Shown: piece after piece, positions 27,401 to 34,797 of the stretch
How the letters are laid out: each line of letters opens with the position of its first letter
Numbering within the stretch: the first letter of the stretch is position 1
NCBI GenBank assembly: GCA_033762815.1
Contig: JANRLF010000008.1
Coordinates: 620,001 to 684,000, forward strand
Reading direction: 5' to 3'
From: JANRLF01 sp033762815
Lineage (GTDB): Bacteria; Bacteroidota; Bacteroidia; Chitinophagales; CAIOSU01
Length of the DNA: 64,000 nt
Notes under the pieces: generated by a model
Databases searched by the model: none
Seen by the model: the letters and a program-made list of their open reading frames with translations, nothing else
Told to the model about the DNA's origin: nothing
Made by a program: the position numbers and the translations under genes

Positions 27401-28851
27401 AAATAAAGAAACTAAAACAGGACAAAAAGAAGATAGTTGACCCAGAAAACCCAGCGGCATCGCCTTTCATCAGGCCATTGATTAGCTTAAAGAGAATTTC
27501 GGTAAACTATACCGAAACGAAATCGACTACCTTGCCTGGCTTTTTGCCCAATACCCGTTTCTTTGGCCAAGATAAAGGCTTCAATACGCCCGGGCTTGAC
27601 TTTGCCTTCGGCTATCAGCCTGACCGAAAGCGATTGGATGAGTTTGCTTCAAAAGGTTGGATAACCGCCGATACCAACCTGAACTATCAACTGCTGCAAT
27701 CGGTATCTAAAAATTTGAGTATCAAAGGCGCATTGGAGCCTTTCCGCGATTTTAGGGTCGATTTGACCATCACCCGTACGGAATCGCAAAACTATTCGGA
27801 ATACTTTAAGAAACAGTTTTCGTCCGATGTCAATTACAGCCATTTGGTGCCTATCACTACCGGTAGCTATAGCATTTCATTCATTAATGTAAAAACCTTG
27901 TTCCAAAAGGTGAATGCCCAGGGCACCACCCAAGCTTTCATTGACTTTGAGAATTATCGCTCCGTCATCAGTAACCGCTTGGCCGACCAAAACAGCAATT
28001 CCCAAGGGTTCTTTGAAAACCCTGATACCGCAGGTGTCTTTTTACAAAACTACCGCCAAGGGTATGGGCCTTATTCCCAAGATGTAATGATACCAGCATT
28101 CATTGCGGCCTATACTGGCAGAGACGTGAACAGCATCAAGCTCAACCCTTTCAAAATGTTGCCTTTGCCCAACTGGCGCATCACGTACAACGGTTTCAGT
28201 AAGATGAAGATATTCCAGAAAGTGTTTACGAACGTGGTGGTGTCGCATGCCTACAACTCTACCATGACCATGAGCAGCTTCCAAAGCCAGATATTCTTCG
28301 AGGGCAATGGGTACTTGCAGCCTTCAAAAATAGATAGCCTGAACAATTTTTATCCCCAATACATTATTCCGCAAATCGTGATTTCAGAGTCATTCTCTCC
28401 TTTGTTTGGTTTGGATATTAACTGGAAGAATGGCATGACCACCAAGTTCGATTTCAAGAAGACTCGCAACCTGAGCATGAGCTTTGTGGGCTATACCTTG
28501 AGCGAATCGCGCACTACTGAGTTTACCTTTGGCTTCGGTTACCAGTACAAGCCGAAGAAGCCCATCAAAATTGGAAAGCGAATTAAGTTGAGCAATGCTA
28601 TCAACTTTGCTGCCGATGTTTCTTATCGCGACAATATCACCATCAACCAAAGGCTTGACCAAGATGTGAACGAGCCTACCAGCGGTGCCAAAACCATTAT
28701 TGTTTCGCCTTATATCGATTATGTCATCACCAAGCAGTTGAGGGCGAAACTGTTCTTCGAAAGGACCCGCACCATACCCGCCACTTCGGCCTCTTTCCCC
28801 ATTACCAATACCCGGGCGGGCTTGACCTTGAGCTTCACGCTTACGCAATAA
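21436..28851 (+). CDS. sprA: SprA, type IX secretion outer-membrane translocon (T9SS)
   Basis: The 2471-residue protein matches SprA/Sov in size, position after ruvA and sequence style. An N-terminal hydrophobic export segment (about 7-26) precedes repeated SprA-type domains (LTLQARKQGGFDFNMNINMN, ISNVFSQQRSQTQNLTVQNG) and a long beta-strand-rich region ending in FTLTQ, as expected for the 36-strand barrel through which T9SS cargo crosses the outer membrane. It is needed for gliding adhesin export in Flavobacterium. GTG 21436 is the likely start, six bases after ruvA. A very Lys-rich coiled-coil segment interrupts the barrel region at about residues 1921-2002. A 17-residue N-terminal Pro/Thr stretch follows the signal. 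Confidence 0.95.
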   Translation: MVKRQYIFTITVVVTTVAAVIVSLAMPQPSYTLPAEEMGLILTAPMALPTVETAPADTPIIDLKYPIKDREGDHLTNPDPGGINLDDPSVIEKKVDYDPETGQYIITEQVGGRDVRPPVYMTFEEYLKYEREQAIHEYYQERLNSISLIENKSIIPTLYPKSKNEKNFPKIEIRPSGNIDMTLGGNWQKIDNPVLTLQARKQGGFDFNMNINMNVVGSIGDLLKVNLAYNTGASFDFENQIKLKYEGKEDDIIKIVEAGNVSFPLQTSLIQGPQSLFGVHTKLQFGRLSISNVFSQQRSQTQNLTVQNGAQTSKYEVFADQYDENRHFFLGHEFRDNYNTALSGLPNINSLANITRLEVWVTNKTGATVDVREVVAFMDLAECNRLSGTPPLTCNPTVNHADNNRNNLYSTITADPSQRSLNNIVPFLQSQGLQSAITYERSSVRKLSPSEYTYNPQLGYISLNTVLAPDDILAVAYEYTYNGVPYKVGEFAQDVPPDSAAPKVIFLKMLKGTAVLPKLPMWDLMMKNIYSIGAYQVNREDFKLELFYQDPGGGFKRYIPEGSLQGKLLIRELNMDNLNNQLDPQPDGVFDFIQGITINPSNGRIIFPLLEPFGSDLRRKFSPSEQTDIADKYVYDLLYDSTKVIAQQNPQFNRFIIRGSYKSSVTSEISLGAFNVPRGSVKVTAGGTQLVEDRDFIVDYPLGKVRIINEGVLNSGAAINVSYENNALFAFQTKTLFGTRLDYWVSDKFSLGFTHMYLKERPFTPKVNIGDDPISNNIWGLDLRYNTESSFLTWLVDKLPLYSTKEKSSFSFSAEMARLKPGHSKVIGNEGQVYIDDFEGAASTYDLRYPATSWKLASTPVDAKSTTSNDLFPEGKLISDLRFGYNRAKTAWYNIDPVFLQDVSNTPEHIADDNEQQSDPYVRQIFEQEVFPNKTQNFQGLNNNLLTFDISYYPNQRGMYNYENSANGEPGISSGLNPDGTLKEPDTRWGGIQRSLDNTNFEAANVEYIEFWLMDPFLKDSFSRGGQLYLNLGNISEDVLRDTRFFYENGLPIPGGTNQPAETEWGRVPQNPPIVNAFDNDPAARESQDVGLDGLNDDAERSFFQNFLDQTRTILNPDAQAELEADPSTDDYHYFQGDDYDQAELSILGRYKKFNGPQGNSPVQSGNTISSAATNIPDGEDLNRDNTITQAEQYYQYRIDLKPQMEIGDGFITDKLETTTPKLPNGESAPVTWYQFRIPITEFDAQIGGIQDFRSIRFMRMYLTNWDDSITLRFARLELVRNQWRRYLFSLREPGEYIPTDQSSNAFFNVTAVNIEENADRQPIPYVLPPGIAREQDLNTTQNVNALQNEQSISVQVCGLEDGDAKAIYKTINLDFRQYKRVRMFVHGESLPGQNPIKDGDLTVFIRMGADFTDNFYEYEIPLKITQPAANVEDDSIWNVANEFDFPLDSFINLKVLRNADPTNVVTSPFKVTDQRGHKYTIVGSPDLGVVKTVMLGIRNPKATGVDGIDDAQPKCAEVWFNELRLSGFEESGGWAALARMETQLADLGTVTFSTNMHTIGYGQLEQKVDQRYRDKLWQYDLAANIELGKFFPQRWGVRIPMYVGFSQSFSSPQFDPYLLDVPLEIQLSSLSGSERRAYRRKTQTYTRIKSLNFTNVRLISQNKEKKPRFWDPQNLNLTYAYTQTFKSDPLIESDILTRHRASLAYNYAPKEKSLYPFKKAIKSKSKYFDIIRDINFNPIPNSLSFSTDFNRQFGEVKVRALGDEEFGVDPTYNKYFTWDRLYGIKYNPAKSISLDFSAVNNARIDEPPGKLDTKEEKDSLWTNILGFGRTTRYQHSGSANYNLPIDKIPFLDWVQIRTGYNTTYTWTAGALYRDVNGNIGPNPLGNTIGNTNSIRYNGELNFKGIYDKWSFLKSYNSSSTKRDNKEQRGKKIDANVKKRTNIETDIAKQEKELEKVKADIAKLKTDTSADKATKLKALKKKRKEIKQKIKKLKQDKKKIVDPENPAASPFIRPLISLKRISVNYTETKSTTLPGFLPNTRFFGQDKGFNTPGLDFAFGYQPDRKRLDEFASKGWITADTNLNYQLLQSVSKNLSIKGALEPFRDFRVDLTITRTESQNYSEYFKKQFSSDVNYSHLVPITTGSYSISFINVKTLFQKVNAQGTTQAFIDFENYRSVISNRLADQNSNSQGFFENPDTAGVFLQNYRQGYGPYSQDVMIPAFIAAYTGRDVNSIKLNPFKMLPLPNWRITYNGFSKMKIFQKVFTNVVVSHAYNSTMTMSSFQSQIFFEGNGYLQPSKIDSLNNFYPQYIIPQIVISESFSPLFGLDINWKNGMTTKFDFKKTRNLSMSFVGYTLSESRTTEFTFGFGYQYKPKKPIKIGKRIKLSNAINFAADVSYRDNITINQRLDQDVNEPTSGAKTIIVSPYIDYVITKQLRAKLFFERTRTIPATSASFPITNTRAGLTLSFTLTQ

Positions 28852-29088
28852 GGAGCGGTAGATTTCTTTTACACCATTTACCAAATTCCCGACATGGAGT
28901 TTTCAGACCGGGAACCCATCAAGCTGAAGGTGCCGGTAAGGCGTTTTTCGTTCGCCTAGCTTAAGCAGAAGCCGAACATAAAAACGCAAGGCACCGAGGC
29001 TTAGATGGATGGGCTTAATGAGAACTATAAAGGCGAGATGCTGCCCTTTGTGTAGGAATTATTTCTAGGAAATTTTATTGCAACTGTT
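28852..29088 (+). pseudogene. Possible decayed coding remnant after sprA
   Basis: Directly after the sprA stop and in the same frame, codons 28855-28956 read as a plausible protein piece (DFFYTIYQIPDMEF, then PIKLKVPVRRFSFA). The frame is then broken by TAG at about 28957 and two further TAG codons before the next gene. No family was recognised. Three stops in about 80 codons is not by itself unusual for noncoding DNA, so this is only a candidate remnant. Nothing else is seen in 28852-29106. Confidence 0.25.
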
Positions 29089-29106
29089 GTGCAAAAGAGA
29101 TTTTGC

Positions 29107-29754
29107 ATGAAGCAGTCCATTATTTTTGGTCAAAATCATGTACTGATGCATCCCTTTCTCGTGTACTATCTGCCCTTTTACATGGTCGTTTTTGTGCTAC
29201 TCACCTTTGTGCTAAGCTCCTACCGCTTTTACAAGCAAAATGGTATCAATCCCATCACTTTCCGCAGAACGGATACTGCCCACGATTTCAATGGCAAAGT
29301 GATGCGGTTGTTAATGCTGGCACTGGCCATTGCTATTGGCTGTTTCTGTGCGGGGAAGGCCTATGCTTATCTCCTGCCTATATGGTACCTGGAAGACCTT
29401 AATTGGGATATGGCAGGTCTCGTGTTGTTGCATGCCAGCTTAGTGTTGATTGTAGTGGCTCAAATACAAATGGGCATTTCCTGGCGCATCGGTATCGATA
29501 AGCAGCTTAAAACCCCTTTGGTGACCCACAAGCTATATGCTTGGTCGCGCAACCCTATTTATCTGGGCATCCTATTATGCCTGTTGGGCCTATTTTTTAT
29601 CTTGCCCAATATCCTTACCTTCTTTGCATTACTGGCCGGCTATTTTTCCATGTCTATCCAAATAAGGCTGGAAGAAGAATTCTTGTTAAACCAGCATGGA
29701 GATACTTATACCCAGTACCGCCAAAAGGTAAACCGTTGGTTTGGTAGGGGCTGA
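29107..29754 (+). CDS. Integral-membrane methyltransferase of the isoprenylcysteine carboxyl methyltransferase (ICMT/PEMT) family
   Basis: The 215-residue protein has about five transmembrane segments. The C-terminal family signature is clear: LVTHKLYAWSRNPIYLGILL followed by RLEEEFLLNQHGDTYTQYRQKVNRW. The RNPIY and E-E-x-x-L-x-x-x-x-G pattern binds AdoMet and the lipid-like substrate. Bacterial members methylate lipids or unknown small molecules; the substrate here cannot be assigned. A longer frame from a GTG at 29089 exists, but ATG 29107 is preferred. The acs gene follows 17 bases later and may be co-transcribed. Confidence 0.8.
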   Translation: MKQSIIFGQNHVLMHPFLVYYLPFYMVVFVLLTFVLSSYRFYKQNGINPITFRRTDTAHDFNGKVMRLLMLALAIAIGCFCAGKAYAYLLPIWYLEDLNWDMAGLVLLHASLVLIVVAQIQMGISWRIGIDKQLKTPLVTHKLYAWSRNPIYLGILLCLLGLFFILPNILTFFALLAGYFSMSIQIRLEEEFLLNQHGDTYTQYRQKVNRWFGRG

Positions 29755-29771
29755 GATAAACCTAGTGGAAC

Positions 29772-31664
29772 ATGAAACAGATAACCAATATCAAAGAGTA
29801 CTTCAAGGCCTATGAGCATAGCGTGAACGACCCAGAGGGTTTCTGGGGGGAAGTGGCCGGGCACTTCCAATGGCAGCGCAAGTGGGACCGTGTGCTGCAA
29901 TGGGAGTTTGATACCCCGGCCGTGGAATGGTTCAAAGGCGGCAAGTTGAACCTGACGGAGAATTGTCTTGACCGCCATCTGGTAGAGCGGCCCGATCAGG
30001 TTGCCTTGATCTGGGAGCCCAATGACCCGACCGAACAGTTCAAGAGCATCACCTACCGGGAGCTGCACCGCGAGGTGTGCCGCCTTTCCAATGCTTTATT
30101 GAAGCTGGGCGTGAAAAAGGGCGATCGTGTATGCATCTACCTGCCCATGGTGCTGGAAGGAGCCATGGCCATGCTGGCCTGCGCGCGCATAGGTGCCATC
30201 CATTCGGTGGTGTTCGCCGGTTTTTCCTCCAGTTCCTTGGTGGACCGCATCAACGATGCCGATTGCAACCTCATCCTCACCGCCGATGCCGTTTACCGCG
30301 GTGATAAGAAGATAGAGCTGAAAAAAATTGTGGACGAGGCCTTGGAGCTGACCCCTTCCATCAAGCATTGCGTGGTGCTCGACCATCGGCAAACGGCAGT
30401 ATCCATGAAGCCTGGCAGGGATATCTGGTGGCATGATGCCTTGAACGGTGTAAGCGAGCTACACCAGGCCGAAACCATGGACGCCGAAGACCCTCTGTTC
30501 ATTCTCTATACCTCTGGCTCTACGGGCAAGCCCAAAGGGGTATTGCATACCACGGCAGGCTATATGGTGTATGCGGGCTACACCTTTAACAATGTGTTCA
30601 ACTATCAGGAGAAGGAGGTTTTCTTCTGTACGGCCGATATCGGCTGGGTCACGGGGCATAGCTATATGGTGTACGGGCCCCTGCTCAATGGCGCCACCTC
30701 CATCATCTTCGAGGGCACGCCCGTGTACCCTGACCATGGCCGCTTCTGGGACGTGGTGGACAAGCACCGCGTGAACATCCTCTATACCGCCCCTACCGCC
30801 ATTCGTTCACTGGAGAAGTTCGGTCCGGCCGTTTTTGAGAGCAAGGACCTTTCCAGCCTCAGGGTCCTGGGCTCCGTGGGCGAGCCCATCAACGAGGAGG
30901 CCTGGGAATGGTACCACCACCATGTGGGCAAGGGCAAATGCCCCATAGTGGATACATGGTGGCAAACGGAGACTGGCGGCATCCTCATATCGCCTATTGC
31001 CTATACCACGGTGCTCAAGCCTGCCTATGCCACCTTGCCTTTGCCAGGCGTGCAGCCCGTGCTGATGGACGATAAGGGCAACGAGATAAATGGCAACGGC
31101 GTGGAGGGCAACCTGTGCATCAAGTTCCCTTGGCCGGGCATGGCGCGCTCCGTATACGGCGACCACCCGCGGTTCAAGAGCACCTATTTCAGCACCTATA
31201 AAGGCTACTATTTCACAGGCGATGGCTGCAAGCGCGACCATGACGGCTATTACCGCATCACGGGCAGGGTAGATGACGTGGTGAACGTGTCAGGCCACCG
31301 CATCGGCACAGGGGAGCTCGAAGATGCCATCAATGAGCACAACCTGGTGGTGGAATCGGCGGTGGTGGGCTATCCGCATGAGGTAAAAGGCCAGGCCTTG
31401 TATGCTTTCGTCATCTGCCATATCGATGATGTGGTGCACAGCTTGCTGGAGCAGGAGATACGCGCCTTGGTGGCCGACAAGATAGGCCCCTTTGCCAAGC
31501 CCGACAAGATACAGGTAGTGCCTGGCCTGCCCAAGACCCGCAGCGGCAAGATCATGCGCCGCATCCTGCGCAAGATAGCCGAAGGGGAGACCAGCAACCT
31601 AGGCGACACCACCACCCTCCTCGACCCCAGCATCGTAGATAAGATAATGGAAGGGAAAAGGTAG
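29772..31664 (+). CDS. acs: Acetyl-CoA synthetase (acetate-CoA ligase)
   Basis: The 630-residue enzyme activates acetate to acetyl-AMP and then acetyl-CoA. It carries the AMP-forming core motif YTSGSTGKPKGVLH (about 239-252), the acyl-pocket motif TWWQTETGG, in which Trp favours acetate over larger acids, and the C-terminal catalytic and regulatory lysine in TRSGKIMRRILRK, the usual acetylation-controlled site. The N-terminal domain (EYFKAYEHSVNDPEGFWGEV) is also family-typical. The gene looks richer in G+C than its neighbours, with many GCC, GGC and CTG codons, which may reflect high expression or a different history. Confidence 0.93.
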   Translation: MKQITNIKEYFKAYEHSVNDPEGFWGEVAGHFQWQRKWDRVLQWEFDTPAVEWFKGGKLNLTENCLDRHLVERPDQVALIWEPNDPTEQFKSITYRELHREVCRLSNALLKLGVKKGDRVCIYLPMVLEGAMAMLACARIGAIHSVVFAGFSSSSLVDRINDADCNLILTADAVYRGDKKIELKKIVDEALELTPSIKHCVVLDHRQTAVSMKPGRDIWWHDALNGVSELHQAETMDAEDPLFILYTSGSTGKPKGVLHTTAGYMVYAGYTFNNVFNYQEKEVFFCTADIGWVTGHSYMVYGPLLNGATSIIFEGTPVYPDHGRFWDVVDKHRVNILYTAPTAIRSLEKFGPAVFESKDLSSLRVLGSVGEPINEEAWEWYHHHVGKGKCPIVDTWWQTETGGILISPIAYTTVLKPAYATLPLPGVQPVLMDDKGNEINGNGVEGNLCIKFPWPGMARSVYGDHPRFKSTYFSTYKGYYFTGDGCKRDHDGYYRITGRVDDVVNVSGHRIGTGELEDAINEHNLVVESAVVGYPHEVKGQALYAFVICHIDDVVHSLLEQEIRALVADKIGPFAKPDKIQVVPGLPKTRSGKIMRRILRKIAEGETSNLGDTTTLLDPSIVDKIMEGKR

Positions 31665-31672
31665 ATGATGAG

Positions 31673-31702
31673 CTGATGTGCTAATGTGCTGATGTGCTAA
31701 TG
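31673..31702. repeat. Two 14-base direct repeats just after acs
   Basis: CTGATGTGCTAATG occurs at 31673-31686 and again at 31689-31702. It is short, noncoding and directly upstream of the hairpin cluster. Confidence 0.6.
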
Positions 31703-31712
31703 ATGAACCCGC

Positions 31713-31820
31713 TCTCGCCGGACTATGTCCGGTGACGATAGTACACCGCGGATTGCATCCGCCTTTAGTCGGACACTGTCCGACCTGTTATATTGTCACC
31801 GGTTGCAAACTGGCGACAAT
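31713..31820. repeat. Cluster of four small hairpins (dispersed hairpin family, copy C)
   Basis: Four stems follow one another. CCGGAC/GTCCGG has loop TAT (31718-31732), GCGGAT/ATCCGC has loop TGC (31748-31762), and GTCGGAC/GTCCGAC has loop ACT (31768-31784). The fourth is ATTGTC...GACAAT (31792-31820), which encloses CCGGTT and AACTGG. Three-base loops and flanking TCGCC or GGTGAC words recur in copies B and D. The cluster fills the gap between acs and the next gene. Confidence 0.65.
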
Positions 31821-31886
31821 TTGGGGTTGGAGGAACTGTTAGTTTATGGACAATTTTTCCTACTTTTATATTTAAAAAAGGGAAAC

Positions 31887-32519
31887 ATGGAACCTAACGC
31901 TTTGAGTTTAAAGGCTAGGTATGAGACGATGCAAGATGATGATTTGTTGCAACTCGCCAATACGGAAGGCAGCAAATTGAGGAGTGATGCTCAGTTACTT
32001 TTGCAAGAAGAAATCAATAAGAGGGGCTTGTCATCAAAACTTTTGGCAACTGCTTTTTCCGTTTACCCCCCAGATGCAATTCATGGCGATGAGGAGCTGA
32101 AGAAAAAAGCCAATGAACAATTCGAATCGGTAATGAATGCCGTACGAATGCTTCCTTGCCCTGAATGTGGGTCGCAGTTGCAGCATTTGAACGGTGCACT
32201 TGTTTATAATGTTAGGAGCTTCGTGTTTGTTACAAGCTATAGCAAGAGCATCAAAGTAGCATGTCCTAAATGCCTTGACAAATTGAATAACAAAGCTACC
32301 TTGCGCACTTTGGCTTTGGGCTGGTGGGGATTTCCTTGGGGTATCATACGTACTCCTATGGCTTTGTATAAAAATTATGGGCAAATAAAGTTCCATCATA
32401 TGGGTGAGCCTAATGCTTACTTGCTTTCCTTTGTCCAGCTCAACTTGCACCATCTTTTTCAAGCTTTTAATGAACCGGAGCTATTACTGCGCATAGTGAA
32501 AAAGGGGAACACAGCATAA
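31887..32519 (+). CDS. Zinc-ribbon protein of unknown function
   Basis: The 210-residue protein has two CxxC pairs, CPEC near residue 91 and CPKC near 126, which together can bind one zinc ion. A hydrophobic stretch (TLALGWWGFPWGIIRTPMALY, about 137-157) of the type seen in small membrane-associated zinc-ribbon proteins comes next. The N-terminus is helical and acidic. The frame runs back to 31725 through the hairpin repeats, but ATG 31887 is the first sensible start. No family name is certain. Confidence 0.65.
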   Translation: MEPNALSLKARYETMQDDDLLQLANTEGSKLRSDAQLLLQEEINKRGLSSKLLATAFSVYPPDAIHGDEELKKKANEQFESVMNAVRMLPCPECGSQLQHLNGALVYNVRSFVFVTSYSKSIKVACPKCLDKLNNKATLRTLALGWWGFPWGIIRTPMALYKNYGQIKFHHMGEPNAYLLSFVQLNLHHLFQAFNEPELLLRIVKKGNTA

Positions 32520-32592
32520 CCCCCACGATAAACTTTTCCTGTAAGACAGGACTCCAATACTTCGATGCACAATTATGCAGTATGACTAATGT

Positions 32593-34731
32593 TTATTGAA
32601 CCTGTGTAGAAATATGTTCTTCCCGCCGGGCATAATTACTTGCGATTTGTTCTTGCAGGGTCAAAATGTTTCCTAAGCTTTTATGGTATAGCCTATCCAA
32701 CCGTGATTTTATTTCCTGCAATTGTGCAGCCAAATCATTTACCCATTGGAAAGTCCCTTGGCTAGGCTCCTTTACAATTTCCTTTGCTAGGAAACTGCGC
32801 AAGCTGGTATTTTGATCCATATTTTTTAGTGCTGGTATCAGCACGTTATTAGTACTGTTTAGTAATGTTGTCAGTTCCTTCAACCTTGATTTGAAACGCA
32901 TGTTATGGCTGGCCAAATCGCTTTCGGTTACCTGTGTGAGCGACCGCAATGAATTAATGTCTTCAAAAAGGTGGTTTTGAATTTCCAGTATCTGTTGTTG
33001 CAACTTGATAATAAGGTTCTGAAATTTATAACGGTCAAGCAGTTCCTGTTGCGCTGCAGGTTGCTTGGCAGCCATGGCAATATGGATGGCCAAAATCTTT
33101 TCATCGAATGGTTTAAACCATTCAAAATATGGTTCCATTTCCGCGAGCACCTGCTTGCCCAATTCTGGTGCATCCGTTTTCCGATATTGGGTATCCCTAA
33201 ACTGAAATTGCTTTACGGTGTTTTGACCGTTGGCTATTTCGTTTAGCTTTTGGAGTTCTTGGTTTAAAGTATTGAACTTGCTCATTTTATCTTTCAATGT
33301 AACATTGTACATTTCATCCAAAGCCACTTGCAAGTTAGGTATCGTATCTGAAATAGCCTTATAATGATCAAGATTCTCCAGGTCTAACAACTGCATATTG
33401 CGAACGTCGTACACATCGCAGTAGCGTTTATCGAATATAATTTCCTGTAGTTCTGCTTGAATAAACTCATCGACTTCTTCAGGCGAAGTAAATTTTGCCA
33501 CGTTAACCAATTCGCCACCATACATGCTTTTGCTTACTGCATTTCTTAACTGCCCGGCATTAGCGCCGAACAACAACCATGGGGAACGGCTATCCACTAT
33601 TCCTGGTACGTACTTTTTCTTGGCATTCAACTCCCTTTGCAAATTGCTGGGATGGCTGGCGTACATTGGGGGCTGGTAATCGCTTTCGTTGGTAAACAAG
33701 TGGGCATCCTTCCCATAATCGTAAGTTGGTTCCTTGCCCTTGTCTTTGGCAAGTTGATTGAGTACTTGAATGTTCTTTTGATGATGGAAAAAAATATCGG
33801 AGCTATAGAGCTCATGGTCCATCGCATTTTTTAGTTGGTACATGGTCATGCCCATTGCATTGGAGGCTGGCTCCAGTTTGGCCAAGCCGGTGATGATGGG
33901 GTCGCTGCCAGTTACGCTCACGGCCACCAAATCCGCATTGAATTCCATTTGCCTTTGCAGGGAAGCATAAATCATGTTGATGATTTTGTACAACTGTACC
34001 AGAAAAGTGCGCAGCAAAAAAACGATGCCCGAAAGGATACCTGCAAAAACAACTGCCCAAGATCCAGAATTTTTTGCTTCTTCCAATGCTTGGTCCCAAC
34101 TATCACGTCCGAAAACCATATCGTGAATTAGCTTGTTTACTTGATAAACATAACTGCCCATACGCATACTGCTTTGTGCAAAATGGCCAAACTCATGCGC
34201 AAGCACCGCTTTAAATTCTGCCAGATTGATTGAATTGACTAAACCCAAGCCTATCAAAAGATTTTTTCTTGCGGGGAAAAACAGACTCTGAAGAGGGTTG
34301 TCATAAAAAACGGCTGCATTGATTTCGGAATTGATAAAGACTTTTTTAGGAAATGAAGCCCCAGTTTCCGCACACAATGCCCTTATAAAGGCAAACAATT
34401 CAGGATAATCCTCCTCTAAAATTTCGATATAGTTGGTATCAGCTTGGGCTTTCTTCTTGAACAAGAATTTTAATGTAAAAACAAAGAGCATCACGGAGGA
34501 AGCAATGGCCCCCAGTTTCAATATAATTGTAAATTTATTGATACTGTACATGGGGTAAACAATGCTCAGATAGACCAGCCACGCAAAAAATGTGACCATG
34601 CACAGGTATATGCCAATGAATATGATAACAGCAATAAGCACGTAAACCACCCTGCTCAAGTACGAGGCCGGGACTAGTGTAATTCCTTTAGGAACTTGCT
34701 CAGGTTTTGGAGGAAATAGATTGTTGCCCAT
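32593..34731 (-). CDS. M48 family membrane metalloprotease
   Basis: The 712-residue protein has two N-terminal membrane segments (about 28-55 and 65-90) and the zinc-protease motif HEFGHFAQ near residue 178 within LAEFKAVLAHEFGHF. Further hydrophobic helices lie at about 225-250, and an ENADLVAV-like third zinc ligand region (MEFNADLVAVSVTG) sits near 265. That is an M48 (HtpX/Ste24-type) catalytic domain. The C-terminal 350 residues are helical, Gln/Leu-rich and coiled-coil-like, much longer than in HtpX, and may serve substrate binding. It probably degrades membrane or misfolded proteins. Own promoter at 34746-34753. Confidence 0.85.
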   Translation of the reverse strand: MGNNLFPPKPEQVPKGITLVPASYLSRVVYVLIAVIIFIGIYLCMVTFFAWLVYLSIVYPMYSINKFTIILKLGAIASSVMLFVFTLKFLFKKKAQADTNYIEILEEDYPELFAFIRALCAETGASFPKKVFINSEINAAVFYDNPLQSLFFPARKNLLIGLGLVNSINLAEFKAVLAHEFGHFAQSSMRMGSYVYQVNKLIHDMVFGRDSWDQALEEAKNSGSWAVVFAGILSGIVFLLRTFLVQLYKIINMIYASLQRQMEFNADLVAVSVTGSDPIITGLAKLEPASNAMGMTMYQLKNAMDHELYSSDIFFHHQKNIQVLNQLAKDKGKEPTYDYGKDAHLFTNESDYQPPMYASHPSNLQRELNAKKKYVPGIVDSRSPWLLFGANAGQLRNAVSKSMYGGELVNVAKFTSPEEVDEFIQAELQEIIFDKRYCDVYDVRNMQLLDLENLDHYKAISDTIPNLQVALDEMYNVTLKDKMSKFNTLNQELQKLNEIANGQNTVKQFQFRDTQYRKTDAPELGKQVLAEMEPYFEWFKPFDEKILAIHIAMAAKQPAAQQELLDRYKFQNLIIKLQQQILEIQNHLFEDINSLRSLTQVTESDLASHNMRFKSRLKELTTLLNSTNNVLIPALKNMDQNTSLRSFLAKEIVKEPSQGTFQWVNDLAAQLQEIKSRLDRLYHKSLGNILTLQEQIASNYARREEHISTQVQ

Positions 34732-34745
34732 TTTTTAAGAAATAC

Positions 34746-34753
34746 CAAATATA
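34746..34753 (-). promoter_or_regulatory. Probable promoter -7 box of the M48 protease gene
   Basis: On the minus strand TATATTTG matches TAnnTTTG exactly. The transcript would begin near 34742, about 11 bases before ATG 34731. Confidence 0.5.
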
Positions 34754-34797
34754 ACCATATCTGTAATTATCCAAAAAAACTTCTGTTAACCTTAGTT

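Noticed and set aside
28957..29088. TAG read-through or recoding after sprA
   Set aside because: No pyrrolysine or suppressor evidence is present, many genes here end normally at TAG, and three stops in about 80 codons fits chance or decay.
31725..31886. Upstream extension of the zinc-ribbon reading frame
   Set aside because: These codons run through the palindromic repeats and lack protein-like composition; ATG 31887 is a better start.
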